From Allokutzneria multivorans (GTDB taxonomy: Bacteria; Actinomycetota; Actinomycetes; Mycobacteriales; Pseudonocardiaceae), in NCBI RefSeq assembly GCF_039537405.1, contig NZ_BAABAL010000005.1:372001-436000 (forward strand): a stretch of 64,000 nucleotides of DNA. Direction: 5' to 3'. Positions 8,897-19,719 of this stretch are shown piece after piece (position 1 is the first letter of the stretch; every line of letters starts with the position of its first letter). Position numbers and translations under genes: made by a program. The notes under the pieces were generated by a model. The model was not told where the DNA came from, made no database searches, and saw only the letters and a program-made list of their open reading frames with translations.

Positions 8897-10837
8897 GTGC
8901 GCGGATCTTTCCGGGCCTTCGTCGCCGTCGTGCTGTTGATCGCCTTCCCGTTCCTGGTGATCGGGATCGGGGTCGGCGGCATCCTGCTGGCCACCACGGC
9001 AAGCGGACGAGCGGCCGCCTACCTGTTCGTACTCGGCATCGGCGTCCTGATCACCTTCGGTATCGCGCTGGTCAGCGCGTTGCGCACGCGGGTGGAGCCG
9101 CCGAGCGGACCGCGGCTGAGCAGGCAGGAGCAGCCCACGCTGTGGGCCTGCGTGGACGAGCTCGCCGAGCAGGTCCAGACCCGCGCGCCCGACGAGATCA
9201 TCCTGATCCCGGACGTGAACGCGGCGGTCTCCGAGGACTCGCGGATGCTGGGCCTGCGCGCGGGCAAGCGCTACATGATGATCGGTCTGCCGCTGCTGGC
9301 AGGGATGAGCGTGGACGAGCTGCGCTCGGTGCTCGCGCATGAGCTCGGTCACTACAGCGGCGGCCACACGCGGCTGCTGGCGATCACCTATCGCGGCACC
9401 GAGACCCTCCAGCGCACCGTGGAACGGCTGGACGGCGGTCCGGCCCGGTTCCTGCTGAACAACTACGCGAAGCTCTACATGCTCGTGGCCAGCTCGGCGA
9501 ACCGGCAGCAGGAGCTGGAGGCGGACCAGGCGATGGTGCGCACCTCCGGGCAGGCCGTCGCGATCGCGGCGCTGCGCAAGCTGCCGACGCTGAGCCACAC
9601 CTGGGACGCGTACTCCAGTCGCTACCTCCCGCTCGCCGGGATGGCGCGGCGCACGCCCGACCTGCTGCTGGGCTACCGCGCGTTCCTGTTGCACCCCAAC
9701 CAGAAGGAGTGGGTGGAGCGGGCGGAGGAGCAGCTGCTGGACGCCGAGTCCAGCTCGCTCTTCGACAGCCACCCACCGATCCGCCAGCGCATCGCGGTGA
9801 TCGCGAACCAGGCCGACCGCCCTGCGCCCGGGGACACCAGGCCCGCGTGGTCGCTGCTCAACGACCCGCAGAACAGCGTCCCCGCCGTCGAGGGCTCGAT
9901 GCTCAAGGAGGGCCTCGGCCCGCGTGCGCAGTGGGCGGAGATCGTCCGGCTCGCCGGGGCGACGTCGGCAGAGCGCGGCGCGGGCATGCTGGCCAAGGCC
10001 GCCCTGGACAGCCAGGTGGCGCCGCGCGGCATTCTCGGCGACATCCTCCACGCGATCGGCCGGGGCGAGGTCGAGCAGCTGGTCAAGCCGTTGCTGAAGC
10101 CGAACATCCCGTTCGAGGAGCTGGCCGGGGCGTGCCGGTCGGTGGCCACCGAGCTGCTCGGCGACGTGGTGGTGGCCGCGCTGGTGGCGCAGGGCCGCGT
10201 GCGGCACGAGCTGAACTGGGGCGGCGGCTGGGTGGTGCGCCTGCTCGACGACGGCTCCGAGTTCGACGCCGAGGAGCTGGTGGCGCCCGCCGTGAACGAC
10301 CCGGCCAAGGTCGGCGAGCTGTGGGACCAGCTGGTGCGGATGAACGTCCCGCTGGGCTTCGTGCGCTGGCCGAGCGAGCAGGACCCGCAGATCGGCGGCG
10401 AACCCCAGCTCACCCACGCCTTCGGGACGCAGGTGACCGTCGGCCGCAACACCTGGCACGACCTGCTCGTCTACGACACGGGTCTGCTGCTGTTCAAGCT
10501 GCGGTTCCGGACCGTGCTCAAGGAGCAGTCCGCCGATCGCGTCGGCGCGGGCCACGGCATCCGCCGCAAGCGGCTCACCCCGCTCGTGGAGGCCTCCGCC
10601 GCGGCGAACCGCCAGCTGCCCAACGCCAGGTGGATCGGCGCGGAGGACATCGTCGGCGGCACCAACAAGAGCTTCCTCACCGGCGGCGGCAAGATCGGGC
10701 TGGACCTCGCCGACGGCAGCAGGCTGGAGCTGCGCAGCGCCTCCGACGAGGCCTACGAGGCGCTGGTCGGTTTCGTGCTGGAGGTGCTCCAGTCGCGCGG
10801 CGTCCCCGCGCAGGAGGGCGCTGCACCCGTAGGCTGA
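8897..10837 (+). CDS. Membrane-anchored M48 family zinc metallopeptidase
   Basis: 646-residue protease. Two membrane segments lie at about residues 8-33 and 40-61, then an M48 catalytic domain with HELGH at 148-152 (in LAHELGHYSGGH) and the third zinc ligand in the downstream ELEADQAMV helix. The remaining 300 or so residues are a family-specific C-terminal part that I cannot assign. Start is GTG at 8897 with GGAGGA eight bases upstream; the frame is open further upstream but without a better start. It overlaps no neighbour and is followed after 4 bases by the next gene. Confidence 0.9.
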   Translation: MRGSFRAFVAVVLLIAFPFLVIGIGVGGILLATTASGRAAAYLFVLGIGVLITFGIALVSALRTRVEPPSGPRLSRQEQPTLWACVDELAEQVQTRAPDEIILIPDVNAAVSEDSRMLGLRAGKRYMMIGLPLLAGMSVDELRSVLAHELGHYSGGHTRLLAITYRGTETLQRTVERLDGGPARFLLNNYAKLYMLVASSANRQQELEADQAMVRTSGQAVAIAALRKLPTLSHTWDAYSSRYLPLAGMARRTPDLLLGYRAFLLHPNQKEWVERAEEQLLDAESSSLFDSHPPIRQRIAVIANQADRPAPGDTRPAWSLLNDPQNSVPAVEGSMLKEGLGPRAQWAEIVRLAGATSAERGAGMLAKAALDSQVAPRGILGDILHAIGRGEVEQLVKPLLKPNIPFEELAGACRSVATELLGDVVVAALVAQGRVRHELNWGGGWVVRLLDDGSEFDAEELVAPAVNDPAKVGELWDQLVRMNVPLGFVRWPSEQDPQIGGEPQLTHAFGTQVTVGRNTWHDLLVYDTGLLLFKLRFRTVLKEQSADRVGAGHGIRRKRLTPLVEASAAANRQLPNARWIGAEDIVGGTNKSFLTGGGKIGLDLADGSRLELRSASDEAYEALVGFVLEVLQSRGVPAQEGAAPVG

Positions 10838-10841
10838 CCAC

Positions 10842-11105
10842 GTGGGCTTCTTCTCGTGGATCATCTTCGGCGCTCTTGCCGGCTGGGCGGCAAACCTGAT
10901 CGTCGGCGGGCGCGACCGGCGTCCGCTCGGCTGCCTGTTCAGCATCGTCGTCGGGATCGTCGGCGCGGCGCTCGGCGGGCTCGTCTACAAGCTCGCGACC
11001 GGCGAGAAGTGGGACTTCGAGTTCAGCTTCGGCAGCTTCGGGGTGGCGGCGCTCGGCGCGGTGCTGCTGCTGGTGATCGTGCGGCTGGTGCAGTCCCGCA
11101 GATAG
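10842..11105 (+). CDS. Small GlsB/YeaQ/YmgE-like membrane protein
   Basis: 87 residues, GTG start at 10842, four bases after the peptidase stop, so co-transcribed. It is almost all membrane sequence: WIIFGALAGWAANLIVGG, a middle CLFSIVVGIVGAALGGLVY, and a last VAALGAVLLLVIVRLV. This glycine-rich three-helix pattern is the GlsB/YeaQ family linked to stress envelopes. Function otherwise unknown. Confidence 0.85.
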   Translation: MGFFSWIIFGALAGWAANLIVGGRDRRPLGCLFSIVVGIVGAALGGLVYKLATGEKWDFEFSFGSFGVAALGAVLLLVIVRLVQSRR

Positions 11106-11180
11106 CCCGGTGGGTCGCTGGCGTACCGTGAAGTGTCCATTTTGCTCTCTTCACGGCCAAGGATCACGGATCACCTGACG

Positions 11181-11891
11181 ATGACCGCGGAAGAACGTTC
11201 GGGCCCGCTCGCGCACCTTGTCGAACTCGCGCGCAGCACGGTTCCCCCCATGCACCCCGCCGGCCGCCCCTTCGTGCTCGGCGCGGCCGTTGCCACCTTC
11301 CTGATCAGGCGGTTCTCCCGCAGGGCAGGCGTGATCGGGATGGTGGTGACCGCCTGGTGCGCCTGGTTCTTCCGGGAGCCCAAGCGCGTCACGCCGACTC
11401 GCCCCGGCCTGGTGGTCTCGGCGGCCGACGGCACGGTGTCCACGGTCGGCCCCGCCGTCCCGCCCGCCGAGCTCGGCCTCGGCGAGGAGCCGGTGCCCAG
11501 GGTCAGCGTGTTCCTGTCGATCTTCGACGTGCACGTGCAGCGGATGCCCGCGTCCGGTGCGGTCGCGAAGGTCTCCTACCGGCCGGGCAAGTTCCTCTCC
11601 GCCGACCTGGACAAGGCCAGCGAGGACAACGAGCGCAACAGCCTGCTGCTGCGCACCACCGACGGCCACGACATCGCCGTGGTGCAGATCGCCGGGCTCA
11701 TCGCCCGCCGGATCGTGTGCTTCGTCGAGGAGGGCCAGCAGATCGCCGCCGGGCACACCTACGGCCTGATCCGCTTCGGCTCCCGCGTGGACGTCTACCT
11801 GCCGAAGGGCAGCAGGGTCCTGGTGGAGCCCGGCCAGAAGACCATCGGCGGGGAGACCGTGCTCGGTCTGCTGCCCGGCGCGGAGTTCTAG
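11181..11891 (+). CDS. psd: Phosphatidylserine decarboxylase
   Basis: 236-residue proenzyme that makes phosphatidylethanolamine from phosphatidylserine. The C-terminal RFGSRVDVYLP holds the self-cleaving Gly-Ser that yields the pyruvoyl cofactor; VQRMPASGAV and the FREPKR opening are also typical. ATG at 11181 fits the family N terminus; an in-frame GTG at 11133 is possible and would add 16 residues. Its stop abuts the GTG of pssA, forming the usual phosphatidylethanolamine operon. Confidence 0.95.
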   Translation: MTAEERSGPLAHLVELARSTVPPMHPAGRPFVLGAAVATFLIRRFSRRAGVIGMVVTAWCAWFFREPKRVTPTRPGLVVSAADGTVSTVGPAVPPAELGLGEEPVPRVSVFLSIFDVHVQRMPASGAVAKVSYRPGKFLSADLDKASEDNERNSLLLRTTDGHDIAVVQIAGLIARRIVCFVEEGQQIAAGHTYGLIRFGSRVDVYLPKGSRVLVEPGQKTIGGETVLGLLPGAEF

Positions 11892-12833
11892 GTGGACGCC
11901 CGCACCGCCCCGGGGGTGCGGCTGCTGCCGAACGCGATCACCATCCTGGCGCTGTGCTCCGGGCTCTCGGCGATCCAGTTCACGCTGAACAAGGAGTACA
12001 GCGCGGCGGTGCTGGCGATCGGCGTCGCCGCGGTGCTGGACGGCCTCGACGGCCGCCTGGCGCGGATGCTCGACGCCACCAGCAAGATCGGCGCCGAGCT
12101 GGACTCGCTGTGCGACGGCATCTCCTTCGGCGTCGTGCCCGCGATCGTGCTGTTCATCTGGGGTTGGGACGGCGAGCGCACCGGCTGGCTGGTGGCGCTG
12201 GTGTACGCGGTGTGCATGGTGTTGCGGCTGGCGCGGTTCAACACGCTGCTCGACGACACCGAACAGCCGTCGTTCACCAAGGAGTTCTTCGTCGGCGTCC
12301 CGGCTCCGGCCGGGGCGATCCTGGCGCTGCTGCCGATGGTGGTCTCGCTCGGCCTGGAGTCCGAGGGCTGGTGGTCCTCCAAGCCGGTGCTGCTGGTGTG
12401 GACCCTGCTGGTGGCGATGCTGCTGATCAGCCGGATCCCCACGCTGTCGCTGAAGAAGCTGCGCATCCCGGCCAAGGCGATCGCGCCGGTCCTGCTGATC
12501 ATCGGGATCGCCGGGGCCGCGCTGCTGACCTACCCCTTCCTGATGCTCGCCGTGGTCGTCGTGTTCTACCTGGGCCACATCCCGTACGCGGTGTACCGCT
12601 ACTACTGGCTCTCGCGGCACCCCGAGGCGTGGGACGTGGAGCCCGCCGAGCGCAGGGCGATCCGGCGGCGCAGCACCCGCAGGCTCGGCATCCGGCCGCC
12701 GCTGCGGCGCCGGGTGGCGGGGGCGGCGATCCGCCTGCGCCGCATCCCCCGCCGCAACGGCACGCCGGGCCCCGGCCCGGTCGCCCGCACCAGCTGGCGC
12801 CGTCTCGGCCTCCGCCGCAACCGCCGCGACTGA
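11892..12833 (+). CDS. pssA: CDP-diacylglycerol-serine O-phosphatidyltransferase
   Basis: 313-residue membrane enzyme making phosphatidylserine, the substrate for Psd. The CDP-alcohol phosphotransferase signature is DGLDGRLARMLDATSKIG followed by AELDSLCD. Several membrane helices follow, then an unusual Arg-rich cytoplasmic tail of about 65 residues (RRRSTRRLGIRPPLRRR and on). GTG start directly after the psd stop. Confidence 0.95.
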   Translation: MDARTAPGVRLLPNAITILALCSGLSAIQFTLNKEYSAAVLAIGVAAVLDGLDGRLARMLDATSKIGAELDSLCDGISFGVVPAIVLFIWGWDGERTGWLVALVYAVCMVLRLARFNTLLDDTEQPSFTKEFFVGVPAPAGAILALLPMVVSLGLESEGWWSSKPVLLVWTLLVAMLLISRIPTLSLKKLRIPAKAIAPVLLIIGIAGAALLTYPFLMLAVVVVFYLGHIPYAVYRYYWLSRHPEAWDVEPAERRAIRRRSTRRLGIRPPLRRRVAGAAIRLRRIPRRNGTPGPGPVARTSWRRLGLRRNRRD

Positions 12834-12860
12834 GATCCCACCGCTTCGCCGCTTCACCCT

Positions 12861-13005
12861 GAACGACCCGTTCGGTGCGCTCAACGCACTGAACGGGTCG
12901 TTTGGTGCGTTGGGAGCCCTGAACGGGTCATTCAGGTACTTGAGCGCGCTGAATGACTCATTGAGGTACTTGAGGGTCCCGAATGAGTCATTCAGGGCGC
13001 ACCTC
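12861..13005. repeat. 30-bp tandem repeat (type B), 4.8 units
   Basis: Units begin at 12861, 12891, 12921, 12951 and 12981, exactly 30 bases apart; cores are GAACGACCCGTTCGG, GAACGGGTCGTTTGG, GAACGGGTCATTCAG, GAATGACTCATTGAG and GAATGAGTCATTCAG. Each core is close to palindromic. The array fills the gap between pssA and the ATPase and ends 20 bases before the latter's start. Confidence 0.92.
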
Positions 13006-13024
13006 GGCGGCTAGGGTCTGAGGC

Positions 13025-15223
13025 GTGATCACGCTGACCATCCGGTTGTCCCCGTCCGCTCTGGACACGCGCCGCGGTGTCGTCCGGCTGCACCCTGAAG
13101 TGCTGGACGCGCTGGGGTTGCGGGCCTGGGACGCGGTGCGGCTGACCGGGACGCGGGAGACCGCCGCGCTGGCCGCGGCCTCGGACGGGTCGCACTCCCC
13201 CGGCTTCATCTACGTCGACGACATCACGATGTCCAACCTCGGCCTCACCGAGGACTCGGAGGTCGTCGTCGCGCCGGTCGAGGTGTCCACGGCGCGGTCG
13301 GTGACGGTGGCGGGCTCGCGCCTGGCCTCGGCCTCGCTGACCCCGGAGACGTTGCGGTTGGCGTTGATGGGCAAGGTGCTCACGGTCGGCGACGCGGTGT
13401 CGTTGCTGCCGCAGGACCTCGCGCCGCCGCCGGGCTCGGACGTGAGCACCGCGCGCCGCAAGCTGTCGCTGGCGATCGGCATGACGTGGACCAACGAACT
13501 GCTCACCGTGACCGGCATCGAGCCGCCCGGCGTGGTCGCCGTGCAGCCCGCGACGGTGGTCGGCTGGCGCGGCGGCGAGCGCACGGCCGCTCTCCCGCCT
13601 GCGGCCACCACCCCTGCCCCAGCTCCCCAGGGGGCTGAGCCCGCGTTGGCGTTGCCGGACCTGGTGGGCGCCAAGGACGCGGTGCGGCGGCTGAGCGAGT
13701 GGTTCGACCTGGCGTTCCGACGGCCGGAGTTGTTGGCGCAGCTCGGCGCGGAGTCCCGGCTCGGCGTCCTGGTGTCCGGGCCGTCCGGGGTCGGCAAGGC
13801 CACCCTGGTGCGCTCGGTCGCCGCGGCGGTGGAGGCCGAGGTCGTGGAGCTCGTCGCGCCCAGCGCCGCCGCGCTCGAACCGGCCACCGCCTCGCAGCGC
13901 ACGCACGACGCGATCAACTCCGCGGTCGCGGCGGCGCGCGGCGGCACCGCCTGCGTGTTGTTGATCTCCGACGTGGAAGCTTTGGTACCGGCCAACAATC
14001 CGCCTCCACTGTCCACTGTGGTCCTTGATGCGCTGCTCGCGGCGATCGACACCCCGAAGCTCGCGGTCGTCGCGACCACCTCGGCGGCGGAGTCGGTGCA
14101 CCCCAAGCTCCGCAGCCCCGAGCTGATCGACCGCGAGCTGAGCCTGCCGTTGCCGGACGGCTCCGTGCGCGCGGAGCTGCTGCGCGTGCTGCTGCGCGAC
14201 GCCCCGCTGGAGGACGGCATCGACCTGACCGCCGTCGCGGACCGCACTCCGGGCTTCGTCGCGGCGGACCTGGTGGCGCTGCGGCGGGAAGCAGCGGTGC
14301 GCGCGGCCTTGCGGCAGCGGGATTCCGAGGAGCCGCGCATCGGCCAGGAGGACCTGATCGGCGCGCTGGAGACGGTGCGCCCGATCTCGATGTCCACTTC
14401 GGACAACCTGGCCACCGGCGGCCTCACCCTGGACGACGTCGGCGACATGACCGAGGTGAAGCAGTCGCTGACCGAGGCAGTGCTGTGGCCGTTGCAGTAC
14501 CCGGATTCCTTTGCGCGCCTTGGGGTCAAGCCTCCGCGCGGGGTGCTGCTCTACGGCCCGCCCGGCTGCGGCAAGACGTTCCTGGTGCGCGCGCTCGCGG
14601 GGACCGGGCGGCTGAACGTGCTGTCGGTGAAGGGCGCGGAGCTGCTCGACAAGTGGGTAGGCGAGTCCGAGCGCGCGGTGCGCGAACTGTTCCGCAGGGC
14701 GGCCGAGGCGTCTCCGGCGATGCTGTTCCTGGACGAGGTGGACGCGCTCGCGCCGCGCCGGGGCCAGTCGTCGGACTCCGGCGTCGGTGACCGGGTCGTG
14801 GCCGCGCTGCTGACCGAAATGGACGGTGTGGAGCCGCTGAACGACGTCGTCGTGGTCGGCGCGACCAACCGCCCCGAGCTGATCGACCCGGCGCTGCTGC
14901 GGCCCGGCAGGCTGGAGCGCCTGGTCTACGTGCCGCCGCCGGACGCCGACGCGCGCACGGAGATCCTGAAGTCGGCGGCCAAGCACACGCCGCTCGGCGA
15001 GGACGTGGATCTGGCGGGGCTGGCCGCAGAGCTGGAGGGCTACTCGGCGGCCGACTGCGCCGCGTTGATCCGCGAGGCCGCGCTCACCGCGATGCGCGAA
15101 TCACTGTCGGCGGCGGAGGTCGGGCTCAAACACCTCAACCACGCCCGCGAGACCGTGCGCCCGTCGCTGGACCCCGCGCAGCTCGCGGCCTTGGAGGCGT
15201 ACGCGTCCTCGCAACGCCCCTGA
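13025..15223 (+). CDS. Cdc48/VCP-like tandem AAA+ ATPase
   Basis: 732-residue protein with a Cdc48-type N domain (about 1-185), a linker of Pro/Ala, and two AAA modules. D2 is canonical: GPPGCGKT at 511-518, MLFLDEVDAL near 566 and the GATNRPELIDPALLRPGRL region with arginine finger. D1 is degenerate: GPSGVGKA at 252-259 and LLISDVEAL near 312 in place of a DE Walker B, with no NRP-type second-region motif, so D1 may bind but not hydrolyse ATP. The M. tuberculosis counterpart is Rv0435c by position and size. GTG start at 13025. Confidence 0.93.
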   Translation: MITLTIRLSPSALDTRRGVVRLHPEVLDALGLRAWDAVRLTGTRETAALAAASDGSHSPGFIYVDDITMSNLGLTEDSEVVVAPVEVSTARSVTVAGSRLASASLTPETLRLALMGKVLTVGDAVSLLPQDLAPPPGSDVSTARRKLSLAIGMTWTNELLTVTGIEPPGVVAVQPATVVGWRGGERTAALPPAATTPAPAPQGAEPALALPDLVGAKDAVRRLSEWFDLAFRRPELLAQLGAESRLGVLVSGPSGVGKATLVRSVAAAVEAEVVELVAPSAAALEPATASQRTHDAINSAVAAARGGTACVLLISDVEALVPANNPPPLSTVVLDALLAAIDTPKLAVVATTSAAESVHPKLRSPELIDRELSLPLPDGSVRAELLRVLLRDAPLEDGIDLTAVADRTPGFVAADLVALRREAAVRAALRQRDSEEPRIGQEDLIGALETVRPISMSTSDNLATGGLTLDDVGDMTEVKQSLTEAVLWPLQYPDSFARLGVKPPRGVLLYGPPGCGKTFLVRALAGTGRLNVLSVKGAELLDKWVGESERAVRELFRRAAEASPAMLFLDEVDALAPRRGQSSDSGVGDRVVAALLTEMDGVEPLNDVVVVGATNRPELIDPALLRPGRLERLVYVPPPDADARTEILKSAAKHTPLGEDVDLAGLAAELEGYSAADCAALIREAALTAMRESLSAAEVGLKHLNHARETVRPSLDPAQLAALEAYASSQRP

Positions 15224-15227
15224 CGCG

Positions 15228-15263
15228 CCGAACCGCCCCCGACGACAACCGGGGGCGGTTCGG
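15228..15263. terminator. Convergent terminator hairpin
   Basis: CCGAACCGCCCCCG pairs perfectly with CGGGGGCGGTTCGG (14 bp, 8-base loop) between the ATPase and the convergent LytR_C gene; it can serve both strands. Confidence 0.85.
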
Positions 15264-15271
15264 CTTGAGAA

Positions 15272-15895
15272 CTACTTGGCGCTGGCGGCGTTCTTGTAGT
15301 CCTTCGTCACGATCACTATCACGCCCGGCTTCGCGTCCTTGATGCCTTCGAAGCGCGGTTCGACGCGCATGCCGAACTCGCCCGCGAGGGTCCGCGCCGT
15401 GGTCTCCTCGTCGGTGCCCGACGTGAAGTACACCGTCGACGTGTAGATCACGCCGTGCGGGTAGTTGTCCACCTGCTCGACCGTCCACCCGGCTTCACGG
15501 ATGTCCTGCGCGGCGCGGTCGGCGAGCTTGGGGATGGTGCTGTTGTTGTAGACCCTGATCCCGGTCCTCGGCTTGCCCGGAGTGCCACCGCCACCTCCGC
15601 CACCCGCGCTGCTCGGCGGGGTCGCGGTCGTGGTGGGCGGGGTCGTCGTGGCCGGGGGTGGCACGGTCGTGGTCACCTGCGGCGCGGGCTCCGACGTCGG
15701 CGGCGCGGGCGGCGGGGGGCTGCCCGGAGCCGGTTCGGTCGTCGTTGTCTGCTGCTGCCCGAGCTGGTCCGTCGGCGTGTCCCCACCGAACAGGGAGAAG
15801 ACGCCGAAGGCCAGCGCGACCGCGGCGACCCCGAGCGCCACGACCCCGGCCACCCACAGGGGGCGGGGCGCGCTTGGCGGCTCGACGGAACTCAT
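15272..15895 (-). CDS. Membrane-anchored protein with LytR C-terminal domain
   Basis: 207 residues: short cytoplasmic start, one membrane segment (about 14-36), a long Thr/Pro/Gly linker (about 45-110) and a LytR_C domain from TGIRVYNNSTIPKLADRA to the end. LytR_C occurs in cell-envelope proteins, so it likely acts at the wall. It matches Rv0431 of M. tuberculosis in architecture and place, directly following the DUF3263 gene by 28 bases. Confidence 0.9.
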   Translation of the reverse strand: MSSVEPPSAPRPLWVAGVVALGVAAVALAFGVFSLFGGDTPTDQLGQQQTTTTEPAPGSPPPPAPPTSEPAPQVTTTVPPPATTTPPTTTATPPSSAGGGGGGGTPGKPRTGIRVYNNSTIPKLADRAAQDIREAGWTVEQVDNYPHGVIYTSTVYFTSGTDEETTARTLAGEFGMRVEPRFEGIKDAKPGVIVIVTKDYKNAASAK

Positions 15896-15923
15896 CTCGG
15901 CTGCCTCCAGATCGTGGCGGTCG

Positions 15924-16238
15924 TCATCGCGGGTCGAGGCCGAGGCGGCGGGCGGTGCGGACCCGCTGGCGCCCGGTGCGCAACCGGCGCAGCCTGCGCA
16001 CCAGCATCGGGTCGGCGGCCAGCGCCTCCTGCTTCTCGATCAAGGCGTTGAGCAGCTGGTAGTACCGGGTCGCCGACATGTCGAACAGCTCCCGGATGGC
16101 CTGTTCCTTCGCGCCCGCGTACTTCCACCACTGGCGCTCGAAGGCGAGGATCTCCTGCTCGGTGCTGTTGAGGCCGCCGGTACCCGGCGCGGACGAGGTC
16201 CGGTGCTCACCCTGGGCCCTCACCTCGGCGGCGTCCAT
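15924..16238 (-). CDS. DUF3263 family protein
   Basis: 104-residue helical protein with the family core EILAFERQWWKYAGAKEQAI and MSATRYYQLLNALIEKQEAL, probably a small DNA-binding protein but not proved. ATG at 16238 with GAGGAG five bases upstream is favoured over an in-frame GTG at 16256. It lies head to head with def and upstream of the LytR_C gene, as Rv0430 does beside def and Rv0431. Confidence 0.9.
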   Translation of the reverse strand: MDAAEVRAQGEHRTSSAPGTGGLNSTEQEILAFERQWWKYAGAKEQAIRELFDMSATRYYQLLNALIEKQEALAADPMLVRRLRRLRTGRQRVRTARRLGLDPR

Positions 16239-16370
16239 CCCGCTCCTCGAAGTCACAGAAGAATCACAGGAGTGTGATTTCCAACTAGTTCTATTACATC
16301 ACGAGGCACCGACACAGGCTCGGGCACAACCCGGCGCGTCACGGGGAGCGGCGCTACTAGGGTTCCGGGC

Positions 16371-16943
16371 ATGGCCATTCACGCGATCCGGATCGCGGGC
16401 GACCCGGTGCTGCACAACCCGACGCGCCCCGTCGAGACCTTCGACGACGAGCTCCGCACCCTCATCGACGACATGTACGAGACGATGGACGCGGCCAACG
16501 GCGTCGGCCTCGCCGCCAACCAGATCGGCGTCGACCTGCGGCTGTTCGTCTACGACTGCCCCGACGACGAGGGCGCCCGGCACCGCGGCGTCGTGGTGAA
16601 CCCGGTGCTGGAGACCTCCGAGCGGCCGGAGACCATGCCCGACCCGGAGGACGACTGGGAAGGCTGCCTGTCCGCCCCCGGCGAGTCCTTCCCCACCGGA
16701 AGGGCCACCTGGTCCAAGGTCACCGGCTTCGACGGCGACGGCAAGCCCGTCGAGGTCGAGGCGACCGGTTTCCTCGCCAGGTGCCTCCAGCACGAGACCG
16801 ACCACCTCGACGGCTTCCTCTACCTGCACCGCCTCGTCGGCAGGTACGCCAAGGAGTCCAAGCGGATGCTCAAGCGCAACGGCTGGGGCGTGCCCGGGCT
16901 GTCCTGGATGCCGGGCGAGGTCGAGGACCCGTTCGGCCACTGA
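16371..16943 (+). CDS. def: Peptide deformylase
   Basis: 190-residue Fe/Zn enzyme removing the N-formyl group from new proteins. All three motifs are intact: GVGLAANQIG, EGCLS (metal Cys) and QHETDHLDG (two metal His and catalytic Glu). It is divergent from the DUF3263 gene. The C-terminal tail of about 35 residues after the third motif is typical of the actinobacterial form. Confidence 0.97.
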   Translation: MAIHAIRIAGDPVLHNPTRPVETFDDELRTLIDDMYETMDAANGVGLAANQIGVDLRLFVYDCPDDEGARHRGVVVNPVLETSERPETMPDPEDDWEGCLSAPGESFPTGRATWSKVTGFDGDGKPVEVEATGFLARCLQHETDHLDGFLYLHRLVGRYAKESKRMLKRNGWGVPGLSWMPGEVEDPFGH

Positions 16944-17026
16944 AGCACTGAGCCGGTCGGGTCCAACGACTTGGCAGTGGGCCGGGCCTGTGGTTAGCCT
17001 CGGGCCCGGAACAACTTCACATCGAA

Positions 17027-17127
17027 CGCGGGAGCTCGCACCGAAGCGGGCTGAGAGGGCGGCTGGGCAACGATCCCGGCGCCGCCGACCGCCTGAACCT
17101 GTACCGGATAATGCCGGCGTAGGGAGG
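17027..17127 (+). ncRNA. TPP riboswitch upstream of thiC
   Basis: THI-box landmarks are present: GCTGAGAGGGC at about 17050, CCTGAACCTG near 17093 and CCGGATAATGCCGGCGTAGG at 17104-17123. It ends just before the thiC start, and its 3' part contains the Shine-Dalgarno (GGGAGGA), so thiamine pyrophosphate probably shuts off translation. Confidence 0.95.
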
Positions 17128-17134
17128 ATTCGCC

Positions 17135-18777
<1,643 letters not shown>

Positions 18778-18781
<4 letters not shown>

Positions 18782-19644
18782 ACGCCCTCCCCGGCCGCGC
18801 GCTCAGCTCGGACGGCACGTGGGAGACACCGCCGTGCGCGCTGACGATCGCGGGCTCGGACTCCGCGGGCGGCGCGGGCATGCACGCCGACATCCGCGCG
18901 TTCCTGACCTGCGGCGTGCACGGGATGACCGCCGTCACCGCCGTCACCGTGCAGAACTCGTTGGGGGTCAAGGACTTCGTCGAGATCCCGGCCGAGGTCG
19001 TCGCCGCCCAGATCGAGGCGGTGGCCAGTGACATCGGCGTGGACGCGGCGAAGACCGGCATGCTGGCCTCGGCTGCGATCATCGACGCGGTGGCCAAGGT
19101 GTGCCACAAGGTCGGCATCGGCCGCGCGGGCGTCGCGCCCTTCGTCGTCGACCCGGTCGCGGCGTCGATGCACGGCGACCCGCTGCTGCACGACGACGCG
19201 CTGAACGCCTTGCGGGACTTGCTCTTCCCCATGGCCACGCTGGTCACGCCGAACTTGGACGAGGTGCGCCTGCTGACCGGCGTCGAGGTGAGCACGCGCG
19301 CCCAGCTCGCCGACGCGGCGCGGGCGGTGCACGCACTCGGTCCACAGTGGACACTCATCAAGAGCGGCCACCTCACCGAGGACCCGGAGTGCGTCGACCT
19401 GCTCTTCGACGGCACCGAGTTCTACGAGCTGCCGGGCGCGCGCTACGACACCCCGCACACCCACGGCGGCGGTGACACCATGGCTTCGGCGATCACGGCG
19501 GCGCTGGCCAGGGGCGCGCCGATGCTGGAGGCGGTGCGCTTCGGCAAGCGGTTCGTGCAGCGGGCGGTCGCGCACTCCTACCCGCTCGGCGCGGGCGTCG
19601 GCCCGGTCTCGGCGTTCTGGCGGGTGTCCACAACACCCGTGTGA
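18778..19644 (+). CDS. thiD: HMP/HMP-phosphate kinase ThiD
   Basis: 288-residue ribokinase-fold enzyme that phosphorylates HMP phosphate to the pyrophosphate. Typical motifs are LTIAGSDSAGGAGMHADI, GMTAVTAVTVQNS, DPVAASMHGD, TLVTPNLDEVRLLTG and the HGGGDTMASAITAAL anion hole. The GTG at 18778 overlaps the thiC stop (GTGA). Note HGGGDT where many homologues have HGTGCT. Confidence 0.95.
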
Positions 19645-19719
19645 TGCACTCGAACGGCCTAGCGCGCCGAGCCCGATGGCAGGGTAGAACGCAAGATCGC
19701 TGCCCGCCGGAGGTGCTCG

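Noticed and set aside
12861..13005. Possible CRISPR array (30-bp units)
   Set aside because: Units are contiguous with no spacers, are degenerate, and no cas genes are near.
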